Source of the DNA: Bacteroides sp.
GTDB lineage: Bacteria; Bacteroidota; Bacteroidia; Bacteroidales; Muribaculaceae
NCBI GenBank assembly: GCA_014801985.1
Contig: JAAVDD010000015.1
Span: forward strand, 4,975 to 56,411
Direction: 5' to 3'
Length of the DNA: 51,437 nt
Below, piece after piece: positions 41,548 through 49,814 of this stretch (position 1 is the stretch's first letter; each line of letters opens with the position of its first letter). The notes beneath the pieces were generated by a model. The model was not told where the DNA came from. It saw only the letters and a list, made by a program, of their open reading frames with translations, and did not search any database. Position numbers and translations under genes: made by a program.

Positions 41548-43188
41548 CTATATACCCCACGCATCATTCTTTTCCTCCTGATCTATTTTTGTCACTTCAT
41601 CGTCAAACGTATCGCGATTTATAGCTTTATTACGCATACGGTTTCTATATGAATAGACGGTATTGGAGGAATAGTTGAGGATTTTTGCTATCTTGTTGCT
41701 CTCCGTCACGCCGAGCCTGACAAAGCCATAGATACGCAATTCCGGTGTAAGGGTAGTGCTCTCCTCATCATATTCAAACTGTTCTTCGGGGAGAAGGAGT
41801 GTATTGATCTGAGGTATGAACTGAGGATAAAGTGTAAGGAATACGCGGTCGATAGTCTCATAGAACTCCTCGTTTTCGCTCTCTGATGCTTTCCCATATT
41901 TCACGAGCTTGAGGAGATCCTGAGATTGGCCGGCTGTCACTTTGCGTTGTACGGTCTTTGCGAGTTGGTCGTATTTCTCAGAATAGGCCGAGCAAAGGCC
42001 GATAAAATCGCGGATATATCGGTCTTTTACTTTTGAGAGCGAAGCGAGCTGGCTGTGTTCCGCCCTTCTCTTTCGCATCTCCTTTAGTATTAATGCAAGA
42101 AAAACTATCAGTCCGATAAGGATAATGGAGACCATCACGGCATAGAGGGTAAATTCCGACAGGGAGGTATTGATTTCATCGCGATATGCCTCATCGATTC
42201 CCGGCACCATGCTGGAGATATTTACGAGGCGCATTCTCGCCGAGCCTCTGTTGGCATCATTGATAGCGAAATTTATATAGCGGAAAGCCTCCTGATAATG
42301 GCGTTCCTGATAGAGCCATTCGGCAAGTGAAGGAAGGGCAAATCCATCGGTTATTCCTCCCATTATATCGCTTTCAGCTGCCATGGCGAGATATGCGGCA
42401 TATTTGGAATGGTCAGTGCGTCGATAGGTCTGAGAAAGCTGAAAGGCTGTCATACCATATATTTGCGACCCTTTGTGCGCACGCTTTAGTACCTTTTCGA
42501 GTTCTTCGCGTGCAATCACATCCTTTCCATTGTTGATGTTGATTCCGGAAACGAGGAATATGCGGAAAGGATCATCTTTAGGTAGGTAGACGATAAGGCT
42601 GTCGCGACAAAGGTCTTCCTTGGCCTGATACATCTCATACATACCTTTACCCTCGCCGATATAATTACACATATTGGAATACATCTGGCGTCCTGTGGTC
42701 CAATATCTTATCATCCATTCCGAGGAGGCTCCTGCAGTGGATATCGAGTCATATATGGAGACCGAGGCGCTGAAGTATCCTGAAGCTGAGAGAGCGTCGG
42801 CCACAGATAATAATGCGCGGTTTATTTCGCGTGTGTCGCCATAAGTCACAGCCAGATTGTAGGCCTTATTCGCATATACGAGTGAGGAGTCAGCCATTCG
42901 CGGACGGTAATACGATGCAATTTCACGCAGGAGTTCCAGCTTTCGTTGCACTGAATTTCCTTTCTTGTACAATACTTTTTTAATGGAGTCTGCCCTCTCC
43001 TCAGATAATTGGGCATATTTCCTTGAATTTTTGATTGTCTTTTCCAGGCTTTTCAGTTCCTTTTCAGGCAAAGGCCATCGGCCTCGTTTGTCTTGGTTGG
43101 AACAGGAGGAAAAGGGGAGGGTCATCACCAGGGCAAGGAGCATAAACGGCGATAGCCACACCAGAAATCTTGGTGAAAGAATCTTCAT
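41548..43188 (-). CDS. DUF6377-like TPR/membrane regulator with C-terminal HTH
   Basis: This 546-residue protein has an N-terminal signal with a lipobox-like end (MTLPFSSCS, Cys29). A helical TPR-like region follows (about 35-335), then one membrane helix (YAVMVSIILIGLIVFLALIL, about 350-369) and a cytoplasmic part. The C-terminus has a LuxR-like helix-turn-helix, LRIYGFVRLGVTESNKIAKI then NYSSNTVYSYRNRMRNKA. This matches Bacteroidales proteins annotated DUF6377, thought to act as membrane-bound transcription regulators. Targets are unknown; the candidate small RNA downstream and the lipoprotein pair upstream are possible. A promoter lies at 43246-43277. Confidence 0.8.
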   Translation of the reverse strand: MKILSPRFLVWLSPFMLLALVMTLPFSSCSNQDKRGRWPLPEKELKSLEKTIKNSRKYAQLSEERADSIKKVLYKKGNSVQRKLELLREIASYYRPRMADSSLVYANKAYNLAVTYGDTREINRALLSVADALSASGYFSASVSIYDSISTAGASSEWMIRYWTTGRQMYSNMCNYIGEGKGMYEMYQAKEDLCRDSLIVYLPKDDPFRIFLVSGININNGKDVIAREELEKVLKRAHKGSQIYGMTAFQLSQTYRRTDHSKYAAYLAMAAESDIMGGITDGFALPSLAEWLYQERHYQEAFRYINFAINDANRGSARMRLVNISSMVPGIDEAYRDEINTSLSEFTLYAVMVSIILIGLIVFLALILKEMRKRRAEHSQLASLSKVKDRYIRDFIGLCSAYSEKYDQLAKTVQRKVTAGQSQDLLKLVKYGKASESENEEFYETIDRVFLTLYPQFIPQINTLLLPEEQFEYDEESTTLTPELRIYGFVRLGVTESNKIAKILNYSSNTVYSYRNRMRNKAINRDTFDDEVTKIDQEEKNDAWGI

Positions 43189-43245
43189 AGTCGGTCGGTT
43201 TGTAGAGTTATTGGTATTTGGCTTGCTTAATCAGCAGTCAGGCTA

Positions 43246-43277
43246 CAAAGATAGTCAAAAATATCATTCCCGTCAAG
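43246..43277 (-). promoter_or_regulatory. Promoter of the DUF6377-like regulator
   Basis: On the minus strand CTTG (43277-43274), 20 bp, TATCTTTG (43253-43246), with the start near 43240 and a leader of about 50 nt. Confidence 0.7.
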
Positions 43278-43341
43278 TGTCAAAGGGTAGAGATGAGGTA
43301 TAATATGGAATATATCTGAATTACGATATGGAAAATATATG

Positions 43342-43378
43342 AAAAAAGCACATCGAATCTGATTCGATGTGCTTTTTT
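43342..43378. terminator. 37-base near-perfect palindromic terminator
   Basis: AAAAAAGCACATCGAATC and its exact complement GATTCGATGTGCTTTTTT flank a single T. With A runs on one side and T runs on the other it works in both directions. It ends the lipoprotein pair on the minus strand 21 bases past the stop codon. Confidence 0.9.
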
Positions 43379-43399
43379 CAATTGAAAGATACTCCCGGC

Positions 43400-43843
43400 T
43401 TATTTAAGCTTGTTGAGTTTCTCTGCAGCTTTCTCCTTAGCATCGTCAACGCCTTCCTTTACAGTCTCTTTAGACTTCTGGAGGAGCTTGGAAGCTTTGT
43501 CCTTAGCCTCCTGAGTGGCTTTGTTAGCCTCCTCTTTGACTGTCTCTTTTGCTTCGTTCACTGCATCCTTGCCAGCCTCTTTTGCAGAGTTGACAGTGTT
43601 CTTAACAGTGTTTTTTACATTCTTCTTAGTCTCCTCAACCACGGGAGCCTCTTCAGTGACAACCTCAGCGGCAGCCTCTACAGTGGAGTCTGTCTCCGTG
43701 ATGGCTACGATAGTGTCTGATACCACTTCAGTGCCGATAGTGTCGAGAGCAGCGGAGTCGTCGGCTTTCTCCTTGTTACCGCCGCAAGCTGTTGCGCCGA
43801 GAGCGAGAACAGCAATGCTGAGAGAATAAAATACTTTCTTCAT
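43400..43843 (-). CDS. Small lipoprotein with LEA-like 11-residue helical repeats
   Basis: This 147-residue lipoprotein has lipobox LGATAC (Cys20) followed by GGNKEKADD. Residues 30-70 are acidic and Thr/Val/Glu-rich. Residues about 72-147 are an unbroken Lys/Ala/Glu helix of near-repeats (VKNTVKNTVNSAKEAGKDA, NEAKETVKEEANKATQEAKD, KETVKEGVDDAKEKAAEKL). These resemble late-embryogenesis-abundant (LEA_4) and apolipoprotein-type amphipathic helices. Such helices may bind membrane surfaces or protect proteins from drying or stress. It follows the Ig-like lipoprotein gene by 25 bp in one operon. Function is unknown. Confidence 0.8.
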   Translation of the reverse strand: MKKVFYSLSIAVLALGATACGGNKEKADDSAALDTIGTEVVSDTIVAITETDSTVEAAAEVVTEEAPVVEETKKNVKNTVKNTVNSAKEAGKDAVNEAKETVKEEANKATQEAKDKASKLLQKSKETVKEGVDDAKEKAAEKLNKLK

Positions 43844-43868
43844 AGTAGCTATTATTTATGTATTATCT

Positions 43869-44621
43869 TTACTTGCTGATAGCAGAGCGGTAAAGTTTCT
43901 TTGCTTTTACGAAAATGTCAGTGTCGTTGTCAGCCTTTGTGTGAGTCACAGGTACGAAAGTAGCGACATAAACATCGAGGTCAGTATCGTAGTCAACCAC
44001 AACAGCCTCGGAAGCCTCGGTGAGTGTGTTGGCGTTGGCATAGCGCACGCCCTGATCAGTTTTGTCGATTCTTACGAAACGCTGATCGATAAAGCCATTG
44101 AAGTCCTCAGAGTCGAAGATGCTTTCAGGGAAATAAACGCTTGAACCTGCGAGACCGCCATTCTGGAAGAGGAAGCCATACCAGGGATAAGCATTACCGG
44201 TAAGGGTGTACATAAGATCGCCATCCTCATCCTCCTCAAGGAGTACGAGAGAAGAATCTTTGAGAGCATTCTTTACCTGTGCTGAAGTTGCACCCCATGA
44301 AGTGATGGTGGTGAAGTAATTGTTGGTGGTGTTCACAGTCACAACACAAGAAGCTATCTCGCCATCCTTAGTATATTTGATAGTTGCTTTGCCTTCATGA
44401 TTTGCAGTCACAACTCCCTTAGAGTCAACGGAAGCCACGAAATCGTTGGTTGAAGTCCATACGCCGTTCTTTTCAGAAGCAGTGAGCTGGCCTGTCTTGC
44501 TCCAGTCGAGCGACATTGTGTTCTGATCGAGGGAAAGTGTAGCATCGTCATTGTCATCGCCGCAGGAAGCCATGAAGAACATGGGGAGTGCCACTACGAG
44601 CATCAGAAAAAATTTCTTCAT
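43869..44621 (-). CDS. Lipoprotein with bacterial Ig-like (BIG2) domain
   Basis: This 250-residue lipoprotein has lipobox FFMASC (Cys20) followed by GDDNDD, the acidic surface-export pattern. Residues about 28-100 form a BIG2-type Ig fold (LSLDQNTMSLDWSKTGQLTA, VASVDSKGVVTANHEGKATI). The C-terminal 150 residues are an unknown domain with ITSWGATSAQVKNALKDSSL and YFPESIFDSEDFNGFIDQRF. It is the first gene of a two-gene operon; TAACTTTG at 44689-44696 is the likely -7 box. No enzyme motif is seen. Confidence 0.8.
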   Translation of the reverse strand: MKKFFLMLVVALPMFFMASCGDDNDDATLSLDQNTMSLDWSKTGQLTASEKNGVWTSTNDFVASVDSKGVVTANHEGKATIKYTKDGEIASCVVTVNTTNNYFTTITSWGATSAQVKNALKDSSLVLLEEDEDGDLMYTLTGNAYPWYGFLFQNGGLAGSSVYFPESIFDSEDFNGFIDQRFVRIDKTDQGVRYANANTLTEASEAVVVDYDTDLDVYVATFVPVTHTKADNDTDIFVKAKKLYRSAISK

Positions 44622-44688
44622 TTTTAATTTAATTTTAAAATGCCTTAATTAAATATGTTTGATATTCTGTTTGTTTAGAATCCGGGCA

Positions 44689-44696
44689 CAAAGTTA
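44689..44696 (-). promoter_or_regulatory. -7 box of the lipoprotein pair
   Basis: TAACTTTG on the minus strand, about 70 bp before the ATG at 44621. The -33 position holds TTTT, one base from consensus. Confidence 0.55.
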
Positions 44697-44705
44697 ATAT
44701 AAAAA

Positions 44706-44737
44706 TTTGTATAAATAAAATGAATATGTTAATTTTG
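44706..44737 (+). promoter_or_regulatory. Consensus promoter of the ammonium transporter
   Basis: TTTG (44706-44709), 20 bp, TAATTTTG (44730-44737), with the start near 44743. Because any start codon must lie after this point, it rules out the ATG at 44720 and supports 44804. Confidence 0.82.
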
Positions 44738-44803
44738 CTGAAGATTAAGGGAAATAATGCAAGATTAAGGAATTTTTATTATAATTTATTAAAATCAATT
44801 GCT

Positions 44804-46222
44804 ATGGCTATGTCTAAATTAGGGAAAAGACCCATAGGGTGGGGTCTTGTCACCCTCCTTATCGGTATTGTCGCCTTGATAGGATTGGGCGACGTAATCG
44901 ACACCGAGCTATTCGGCTTGCAATCCGACCACTTATGGGCTAACATCGCTTGGATGATCACCGCCACAATCTTTGTGCTGATGATGACTCCGGGCCTTTC
45001 TTTTTTTTATGGGGGTATGGTCCGCCCGAAGAATGTCATATCCACGATGCTTCAGAGCTTCATCGTGATGGGCGTGGTCTCGGTGATATGGGTGGTATTC
45101 GGTTTCGGCCTTGCTTTCGGCAATGATATATGGCACATCATCGGCAATCCTGCCGATTTTTTTATGTTCCATAATGTGGGAGTGACTAATGTGACCTCGG
45201 CAGAGCACTCATCCGAGATAGGGCTTGCCGTGACCACCATCCCCTTGGCTCTCTTTGCCCTCTTCCAGATGAAATTCGCCATTATCACCCCATCGCTCAT
45301 CACAGGAGCCTTCGCCGAGCGAGTTCATTTTGCCGGATATCTTCTCTTCATGGTGCTTTGGACAATCATAGTATATTGTCCGCTCGCTCACTGCACGTGG
45401 CATCCCGATGGCCTTTTCGGGCTTCTCGATGTTCACGACTATGCCGGAGGAATTGTGGTCCATGCCGCTTCGGGTGTGGCAGCCCTTGCCGGAGCGATGT
45501 TCCTTGGCAAGCGACAGAGCAGCGGACATAACAAGCCTGCCAATGTGCCTTTTGTCCTTTTAGGAGCTGCTCTTCTTTGGCTTGGATGGTTCGGATTCAA
45601 TGGCGGTTCCTCGTTGGCTGCCGACGGCATAGCCATCTCTGCTTTCCTAAATACGAATACCGCCGCTGCTACAGCTATGGTGCTCTGGGTGGCTCTTGAC
45701 GGAATGCGGGGTCGTAAACCGTCGGCTATGGGAGCTGCTATCGGTGCGGTAGTCGGATTGGTGGCCATCACCCCATGTGCGGGCTGGGTGACACTTGGAC
45801 AGAGTATTTTCATTGCTGCCTTCATCACCATCTGCTGTAACATGGCCGTATGCTGGAAAGGTTATTCGCGTGTGCTTGATGATGCTCTTGATGTGTTCCC
45901 CACACATGGCTTGGGAGGAATCATCGGCACGCTTCTCACAGGTATCTTCGCCTACGATTACTTTGCTCTCGAAGGAGGAGAGATGATTTCGCGCTGGCAG
46001 TTCTTCCTCAACCATGTCCTTGTAATGGCCGGCGTGTTCATCTATACCTTCGTGGTGAGCTACGCCCTGTATTGGCTTACTGACAAGATCATACCCATGC
46101 GTGTGTCAGCAAAAGCAGAACGACAGGGTCTTGATTCCTCGCAGCATGACGAAAAATATGGTGAAGTGGATCCCGACACCCCGACAGTAGCCGAATGGTT
46201 CCAGGGCATAGAGGAGAATTGA
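44804..46222 (+). CDS. amt: Ammonium transporter (Amt/MEP/Rh family)
   Basis: With a start at 44804 (MAMSKLGKRPIGWGL) the protein has 472 residues and 11 membrane helices expected for Amt. Family blocks are MTPGLSFFYGGMVRPKNV, ITPSLITGAFAERVHF, DYAGGIVVHAASGVAAL (first pore His), FGFNGGSSLAADG and VFPTHGLGGIIGTLLTG (second pore His). It moves ammonium or ammonia across the inner membrane. The PII protein gene often paired with amt is not here. The C-terminal tail (DEKYGEVDPDTPTVAEW) is a little longer than in E. coli AmtB. A terminator follows. Confidence 0.95.
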   Translation: MAMSKLGKRPIGWGLVTLLIGIVALIGLGDVIDTELFGLQSDHLWANIAWMITATIFVLMMTPGLSFFYGGMVRPKNVISTMLQSFIVMGVVSVIWVVFGFGLAFGNDIWHIIGNPADFFMFHNVGVTNVTSAEHSSEIGLAVTTIPLALFALFQMKFAIITPSLITGAFAERVHFAGYLLFMVLWTIIVYCPLAHCTWHPDGLFGLLDVHDYAGGIVVHAASGVAALAGAMFLGKRQSSGHNKPANVPFVLLGAALLWLGWFGFNGGSSLAADGIAISAFLNTNTAAATAMVLWVALDGMRGRKPSAMGAAIGAVVGLVAITPCAGWVTLGQSIFIAAFITICCNMAVCWKGYSRVLDDALDVFPTHGLGGIIGTLLTGIFAYDYFALEGGEMISRWQFFLNHVLVMAGVFIYTFVVSYALYWLTDKIIPMRVSAKAERQGLDSSQHDEKYGEVDPDTPTVAEWFQGIEEN

Positions 46223-46250
46223 TAGTATGACATCGTTTATATAAGTATAT

Positions 46251-46284
46251 AATGAGGGCACTCCGTTTGGGGTGCCCTCATTTA
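46251..46284 (+). terminator. Terminator of amt
   Basis: AATGAGGGCAC (46251-46261) pairs with GTGCCCTCATT (46272-46282), about 28 bases past the stop. The U run is short (TTT), but the stem is 11 bp and perfect. Confidence 0.7.
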
Positions 46285-46383
46285 CATGTCTAAGAATCAG
46301 CAATTTAAAATTGCGTTAATAAAAATTAACACTTTTAAGAAATCTTTTTCTTGAAAAGTGTGGCAGAAGTGACGTAAAAATAT

Positions 46384-46391
46384 TAACTTTG
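46384..46391 (+). promoter_or_regulatory. -7 box of the secreted hydrolase gene
   Basis: TAACTTTG at 46384-46391, about 80 bp before the ATG at 46473; the -33 position is poor. Confidence 0.55.
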
Positions 46392-46472
46392 CAACGTAAC
46401 TAATCGGGTCGGACTTTTTTCTTTGAAATATATGTCCGGCGTGGCGAAACGAAGATAGAAATTACAACGACA

Positions 46473-47381
46473 ATGACAACAACAACTAAGTTTTCTCCCG
46501 CAGCTCTGCTGCTCTCTCTTATCGCTTTCCTATTCTTGTTCATGACCTTCGATGTTGAGGCTGCCCCCAAAATCAGCTCCAACTATAATAAGGTGAAGAA
46601 TGGATATAATTTCTGGCTCGTGGAGCCGGAAGGAGGTGTGTCGGAGAAAAAGCCGGTGGTGATATTCCTTCATGGTGCGAGCCTCTGTGGTACGGATCTT
46701 AACAAGGTGCGCCGCTATGGAACCTTGGCTGCTGTGGAGAAAGGTCGTAAGATTGATGCCTACGTAATTGCTCCCCAGAATCCCGGCGGGTCCTGGAGTC
46801 CGTCGAAGGTTATGAACATATTGAATTGGGTAGAGGAGAATTATAATGTTGATTCCGACCGTGTCTATGTTCTCGGCATGAGCCTCGGTGGATACGGCAC
46901 AATCGATTTCGCAGCCACATATCCCGATAAAGTTGCGGCAGCAATGGCATTCTGCGGGGGTGGAACAGTGAAAGACCTTTCCGGTCTCGGAGAGCTTCCC
47001 CTTTGGATAGTGCATGGTACAGCCGACCGCGCTGTAAGCGTTTCTCAAAGCGACCGTGTGGTGGAGGCCGTGAAGAAAAGCGATGGTTCGCGACTCTACT
47101 ACGACCGTATTTCCGGTTGGGATCATGGGAAACCGGCGCGTCTTTTCTATCTTGAGGAGACTTACGATTGGCTTTTTAGTCATCGTCTCTCCGATAAGAA
47201 TCGCCCTGCAGCACGTAAGTTTGCACTCTCCTCGGAGACAATGCGCAGTGCATACGCAGGTCTGAACCACCATGCCGGCTATCAGGGTTCCTCTTCCAAG
47301 GGTGCAGCCAAGGCGAAGAAAACCACTGCACGTAAAGGGCGCACGTATGCTTCCCGCAAGTCGTCAAAGAGGAGAGCATAA
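46473..47381 (+). CDS. Secreted alpha/beta hydrolase with basic C-terminal tail
   Basis: This 302-residue protein has a signal peptide (about 1-30, ending VEAAP). It has an esterase/PHB-depolymerase-like alpha/beta fold: oxyanion block PVVIFLHGASLCGTD, nucleophile elbow GMSLGGYGT with Ser near 146, acid in HGTADRAVSV, and catalytic His in SGWDHGKP. The last 30 residues are Lys/Arg/Ser/Ala-rich (AKAKKTTARKGRTYASRKSS), like a histone tail, which is odd for an exported esterase. The tail may bind acidic polymers or the envelope. The substrate is unknown. It is a single gene with a -7 box 80 bp upstream, convergent with the EamA gene and sharing the hairpin at 47424-47460. Confidence 0.8.
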   Translation: MTTTTKFSPAALLLSLIAFLFLFMTFDVEAAPKISSNYNKVKNGYNFWLVEPEGGVSEKKPVVIFLHGASLCGTDLNKVRRYGTLAAVEKGRKIDAYVIAPQNPGGSWSPSKVMNILNWVEENYNVDSDRVYVLGMSLGGYGTIDFAATYPDKVAAAMAFCGGGTVKDLSGLGELPLWIVHGTADRAVSVSQSDRVVEAVKKSDGSRLYYDRISGWDHGKPARLFYLEETYDWLFSHRLSDKNRPAARKFALSSETMRSAYAGLNHHAGYQGSSSKGAAKAKKTTARKGRTYASRKSSKRRA

Positions 47382-47423
47382 GATAAATCTCAGAATAGAT
47401 TTTTAGTTTTCAAATTATAAAAG

Positions 47424-47466
47424 CCCCTCGCTCTTTCCCACATCGGGGAGAGGCGAGGGGATTGTT
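47424..47466. terminator. Terminator between the hydrolase and EamA genes
   Basis: CCCCTCG (47424-47430) pairs with CGAGGGG (47454-47460), with further imperfect pairing inside; ATTGTTTTATTTT follows on the plus strand and TTTTATAATTTG on the minus strand. It can serve both convergent genes. Confidence 0.75.
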
Positions 47467-48474
47467 TTATTTTGATTCGGGAGAAGTCTCCTCCTTGGGT
47501 TTATGATCCTTTGCTTCTGCACTCTCCACCAAGAACACACTTCCTATTATAAGCACAATGGATAAAAGCTGCCACCAAGAGAATTTATCCTGACCTAATG
47601 CATAGCTCACTATCGCCGCCACGATGAGAATCCAGTTGGCATATAGCCCGACCACGGTTGCCGGAAGACGCTTGAGAGCCACATCTGTGAGAAGATAGCT
47701 GATTGATGATGGGAAGACAAGCACAAATGCCAAGACAAGGAACGGAGTGGAGAAAACTCCGGAGGTGAGCACGGGCGCAAACCAGTCGCCGGCAATAAGC
47801 ACTGCCACGATTCCCGCCAGACATCCACCCGTAAAGGTGTATTTGCTTACGGTGGAGTTGCTCAGGCGTTTCAGGAATCTTTTTTCAATCACAAGGTATG
47901 CGCTGAAAAGGAACGTTGAGATAAAACAATAGATGTTTCCTAAAAGCGGATTTGATGCGACTTCACTATGCTTTTGGGTGAGGATGCAGACAAGCGCGCC
48001 GGCAATACCGAGGACTATTCCTATCAGACGTCCGACGGAAAGGCGATCGGTTCGCAGGAAGAGACATATAATATAGACCACAGTCCCTTGGAGCGCAATG
48101 AATATGGAGGAGGATATAGGGGTGGTGTAGGTGAGACCCATGAGGAGAGTATACATATATCCGAACACGCAGATAATCCCTGTGAGAAGAAGTAGGAGAC
48201 GGTCGCGCATAGTGGTTTTCTCCGTCTTATCGGGTTTTATCCATCCGACTATCCAGAAGAAAAGGGAACCGAATCCGAGACGGAGCACAACCCCGGTGAA
48301 GGCATTCATCCATGTGGGGAGAAGATATTTCAGAGCATTCTCATTAAGGCCCGAAAATGTCTTTGCAACGAACATTGAGACGTTGCCCACAAGACGCCCG
48401 TGGCGGGCGGCTTTGGCTGAATCCCCGGCAGGAGAAAGGGAGGAGGAATCTGAATTATTGTTGTTGGATTTCAT
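47467..48474 (-). CDS. EamA/DMT-superfamily transporter
   Basis: I take the ATG at 48474 (MKSNNNNSDSSSLSPAGD); the frame extends to 48507. After a Ser/Asn-rich cytoplasmic N-terminus of about 35 residues there are ten membrane helices in two EamA repeats. One holds TYTTPISSSIFIALQGTVVY; the second holds LPATVVGLYANWILIVAAIV. Such proteins export or import small metabolites; the substrate is unknown. It is intact, unlike the EamA gene at 16907. It lies about 70 bp after the thioredoxin-like gene's ... on the opposite side of a short spacer (48508-48555) and may be read from the TlpA-like gene upstream on the same strand. Confidence 0.88.
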   Translation of the reverse strand: MKSNNNNSDSSSLSPAGDSAKAARHGRLVGNVSMFVAKTFSGLNENALKYLLPTWMNAFTGVVLRLGFGSLFFWIVGWIKPDKTEKTTMRDRLLLLLTGIICVFGYMYTLLMGLTYTTPISSSIFIALQGTVVYIICLFLRTDRLSVGRLIGIVLGIAGALVCILTQKHSEVASNPLLGNIYCFISTFLFSAYLVIEKRFLKRLSNSTVSKYTFTGGCLAGIVAVLIAGDWFAPVLTSGVFSTPFLVLAFVLVFPSSISYLLTDVALKRLPATVVGLYANWILIVAAIVSYALGQDKFSWWQLLSIVLIIGSVFLVESAEAKDHKPKEETSPESK

Positions 48475-48555
48475 GATAGTAAAGATAAAAGATATAGGGA
48501 AGCGCATTCGCTTCCCTGAGAGTTGAAAATTTAAGTTCCGTAAGTTTTCAAATGC

Positions 48556-49677
48556 TTATTTTACGAAAGCGGCGAGCTGATCATAGAAAGTGGGATCTTC
48601 CCCGGTGGTGAGGTTCACGAGTTTCCCCTCCGGATTAATTATAGCCTTTGTCGGAAACCCTGTGATGCCGTATGCCTCGTAAAGAGTGCGGTCATTTCCA
48701 TTGTAGAGATTGAGCCAAGGAATCTCATGTTTCTTCACACCGGCTTTCCAATCTGTTTCCGATTCATTGCAGTCGATACCTATCACCACAATCTTATCCC
48801 CATATTTCTGATAGGCCTCCTTCAGGGCAGGGAATCCCTTAACGCACCAGCCACACCAGCTTCCCCAGAAATCGAGTACGACCCATTTCCCACGGAAATC
48901 AGAAAGGCTCACCATTTTCCCTTGTAGGTCGGGGAGTGTGAAATTCGGAGCATCCTGTTTTCCTGAAGCAATTTCATCCTTACGCGCCTGCTCGGCGTCG
49001 CGCTCCTTGATCATCTTCTCCACCTCCTGATTATAGAGATCTGCATAAGGCATGAGAATTGACTTTTTTGCTTCCGGCGACATATTATCGTAGATTTTCT
49101 TGAAATCATCCCCGCTGAGTTCCTGTATAGCATAAGGAATAGCCTGACTATCGGGATGATCGGCCACGAATTTCTTCACAGCCTCGTCATATCGGTTGAG
49201 CATGGCATTGGCCTTTTCCGGATCCACGTAATCGCTTGCGCTTATCAGATTGAAATATTCCATCCGCACGGGTTGCGTCTCGGCTCGGAAAGCTGTGATA
49301 TCCTCCATAAGCGGCGAACCGGTCACGGTGTAGGCAAGAGGATCGAATTTGGAGATGTCGACAGTGAGATTATCCTCAGGCATAGCATAAAACTCAGGCT
49401 GCATACGGGTCATAACCGGAGGATTGATGTTATACCAAGCCGCACCGGCCTTGTCGAGCTTCAACACCGCCTGACCATCCTTCACTGCCAGAGTGTCGTA
49501 TTTGATCACAAGGTCGTCGGCACTTTTGGCTTTCACGGTATTGTCGATGGTGATATGGGTGACTACGAGTGTGGAATCCTTGAAATCCTTCGGAAGTCGG
49601 ATTGTAACCTCTCCTTTGTCGGAGGAGCAGGCTGCCAACATGAGGCTCGTGGCTATGCCAAATAATATCTTCTTCAT
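48556..49677 (-). CDS. TlpA/ResA-like thiol-disulfide lipoprotein
   Basis: I use the ATG at 49677 (MKKILFGIATSLML); an alternative lies six bases upstream. The lipobox LMLAAC is followed by SSDKG. Residues about 25-125 are a DUF4369-like beta domain, a helical linker follows, and residues about 245-373 form a thioredoxin-like domain (DAPNFTLPDLQGKMVSLSDF) with the redox pair WGSWCGWC and the cis-proline block YGITGFPTKAIINPEG. Such proteins are common in Bacteroidales and reduce or shuffle disulfides in envelope proteins. The gene may share a transcript with the EamA gene 81 bp downstream. Confidence 0.9.
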   Translation of the reverse strand: MKKILFGIATSLMLAACSSDKGEVTIRLPKDFKDSTLVVTHITIDNTVKAKSADDLVIKYDTLAVKDGQAVLKLDKAGAAWYNINPPVMTRMQPEFYAMPEDNLTVDISKFDPLAYTVTGSPLMEDITAFRAETQPVRMEYFNLISASDYVDPEKANAMLNRYDEAVKKFVADHPDSQAIPYAIQELSGDDFKKIYDNMSPEAKKSILMPYADLYNQEVEKMIKERDAEQARKDEIASGKQDAPNFTLPDLQGKMVSLSDFRGKWVVLDFWGSWCGWCVKGFPALKEAYQKYGDKIVVIGIDCNESETDWKAGVKKHEIPWLNLYNGNDRTLYEAYGITGFPTKAIINPEGKLVNLTTGEDPTFYDQLAAFVK

Positions 49678-49683
49678 ATCCAA

Positions 49684-49814
49684 ATGTTAAAATTATACTA
49701 TATTAACACGGATATGGGAGTATATGTTTTGAGGGGGAGCGGTAAGCAATCAAACTTGCCACAGCTCCCCCCTTTAAATTGTAAGTAGTGATAAGGTAGT
49801 TTTAAGGAGAGGGA
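49684..49814. other. Spacer between the AAA+ gene and the TlpA-like gene
   Basis: It contains a hairpin GGGGGAGC (49733-49740) with GCTCCCCC (49764-49771), extended inside by GGTAAG/CTTGCC, about 45 bases past the AAA+ stop. There is no good U run, so terminator use is uncertain. No small gene is seen. Confidence 0.5.

Noticed and set aside
44720..44803. Upstream ATG of amt at 44720
   Set aside because: It lies inside the consensus promoter (44706-44737), so it would not be in the mRNA; the frame before 44804 also has no Amt similarity.
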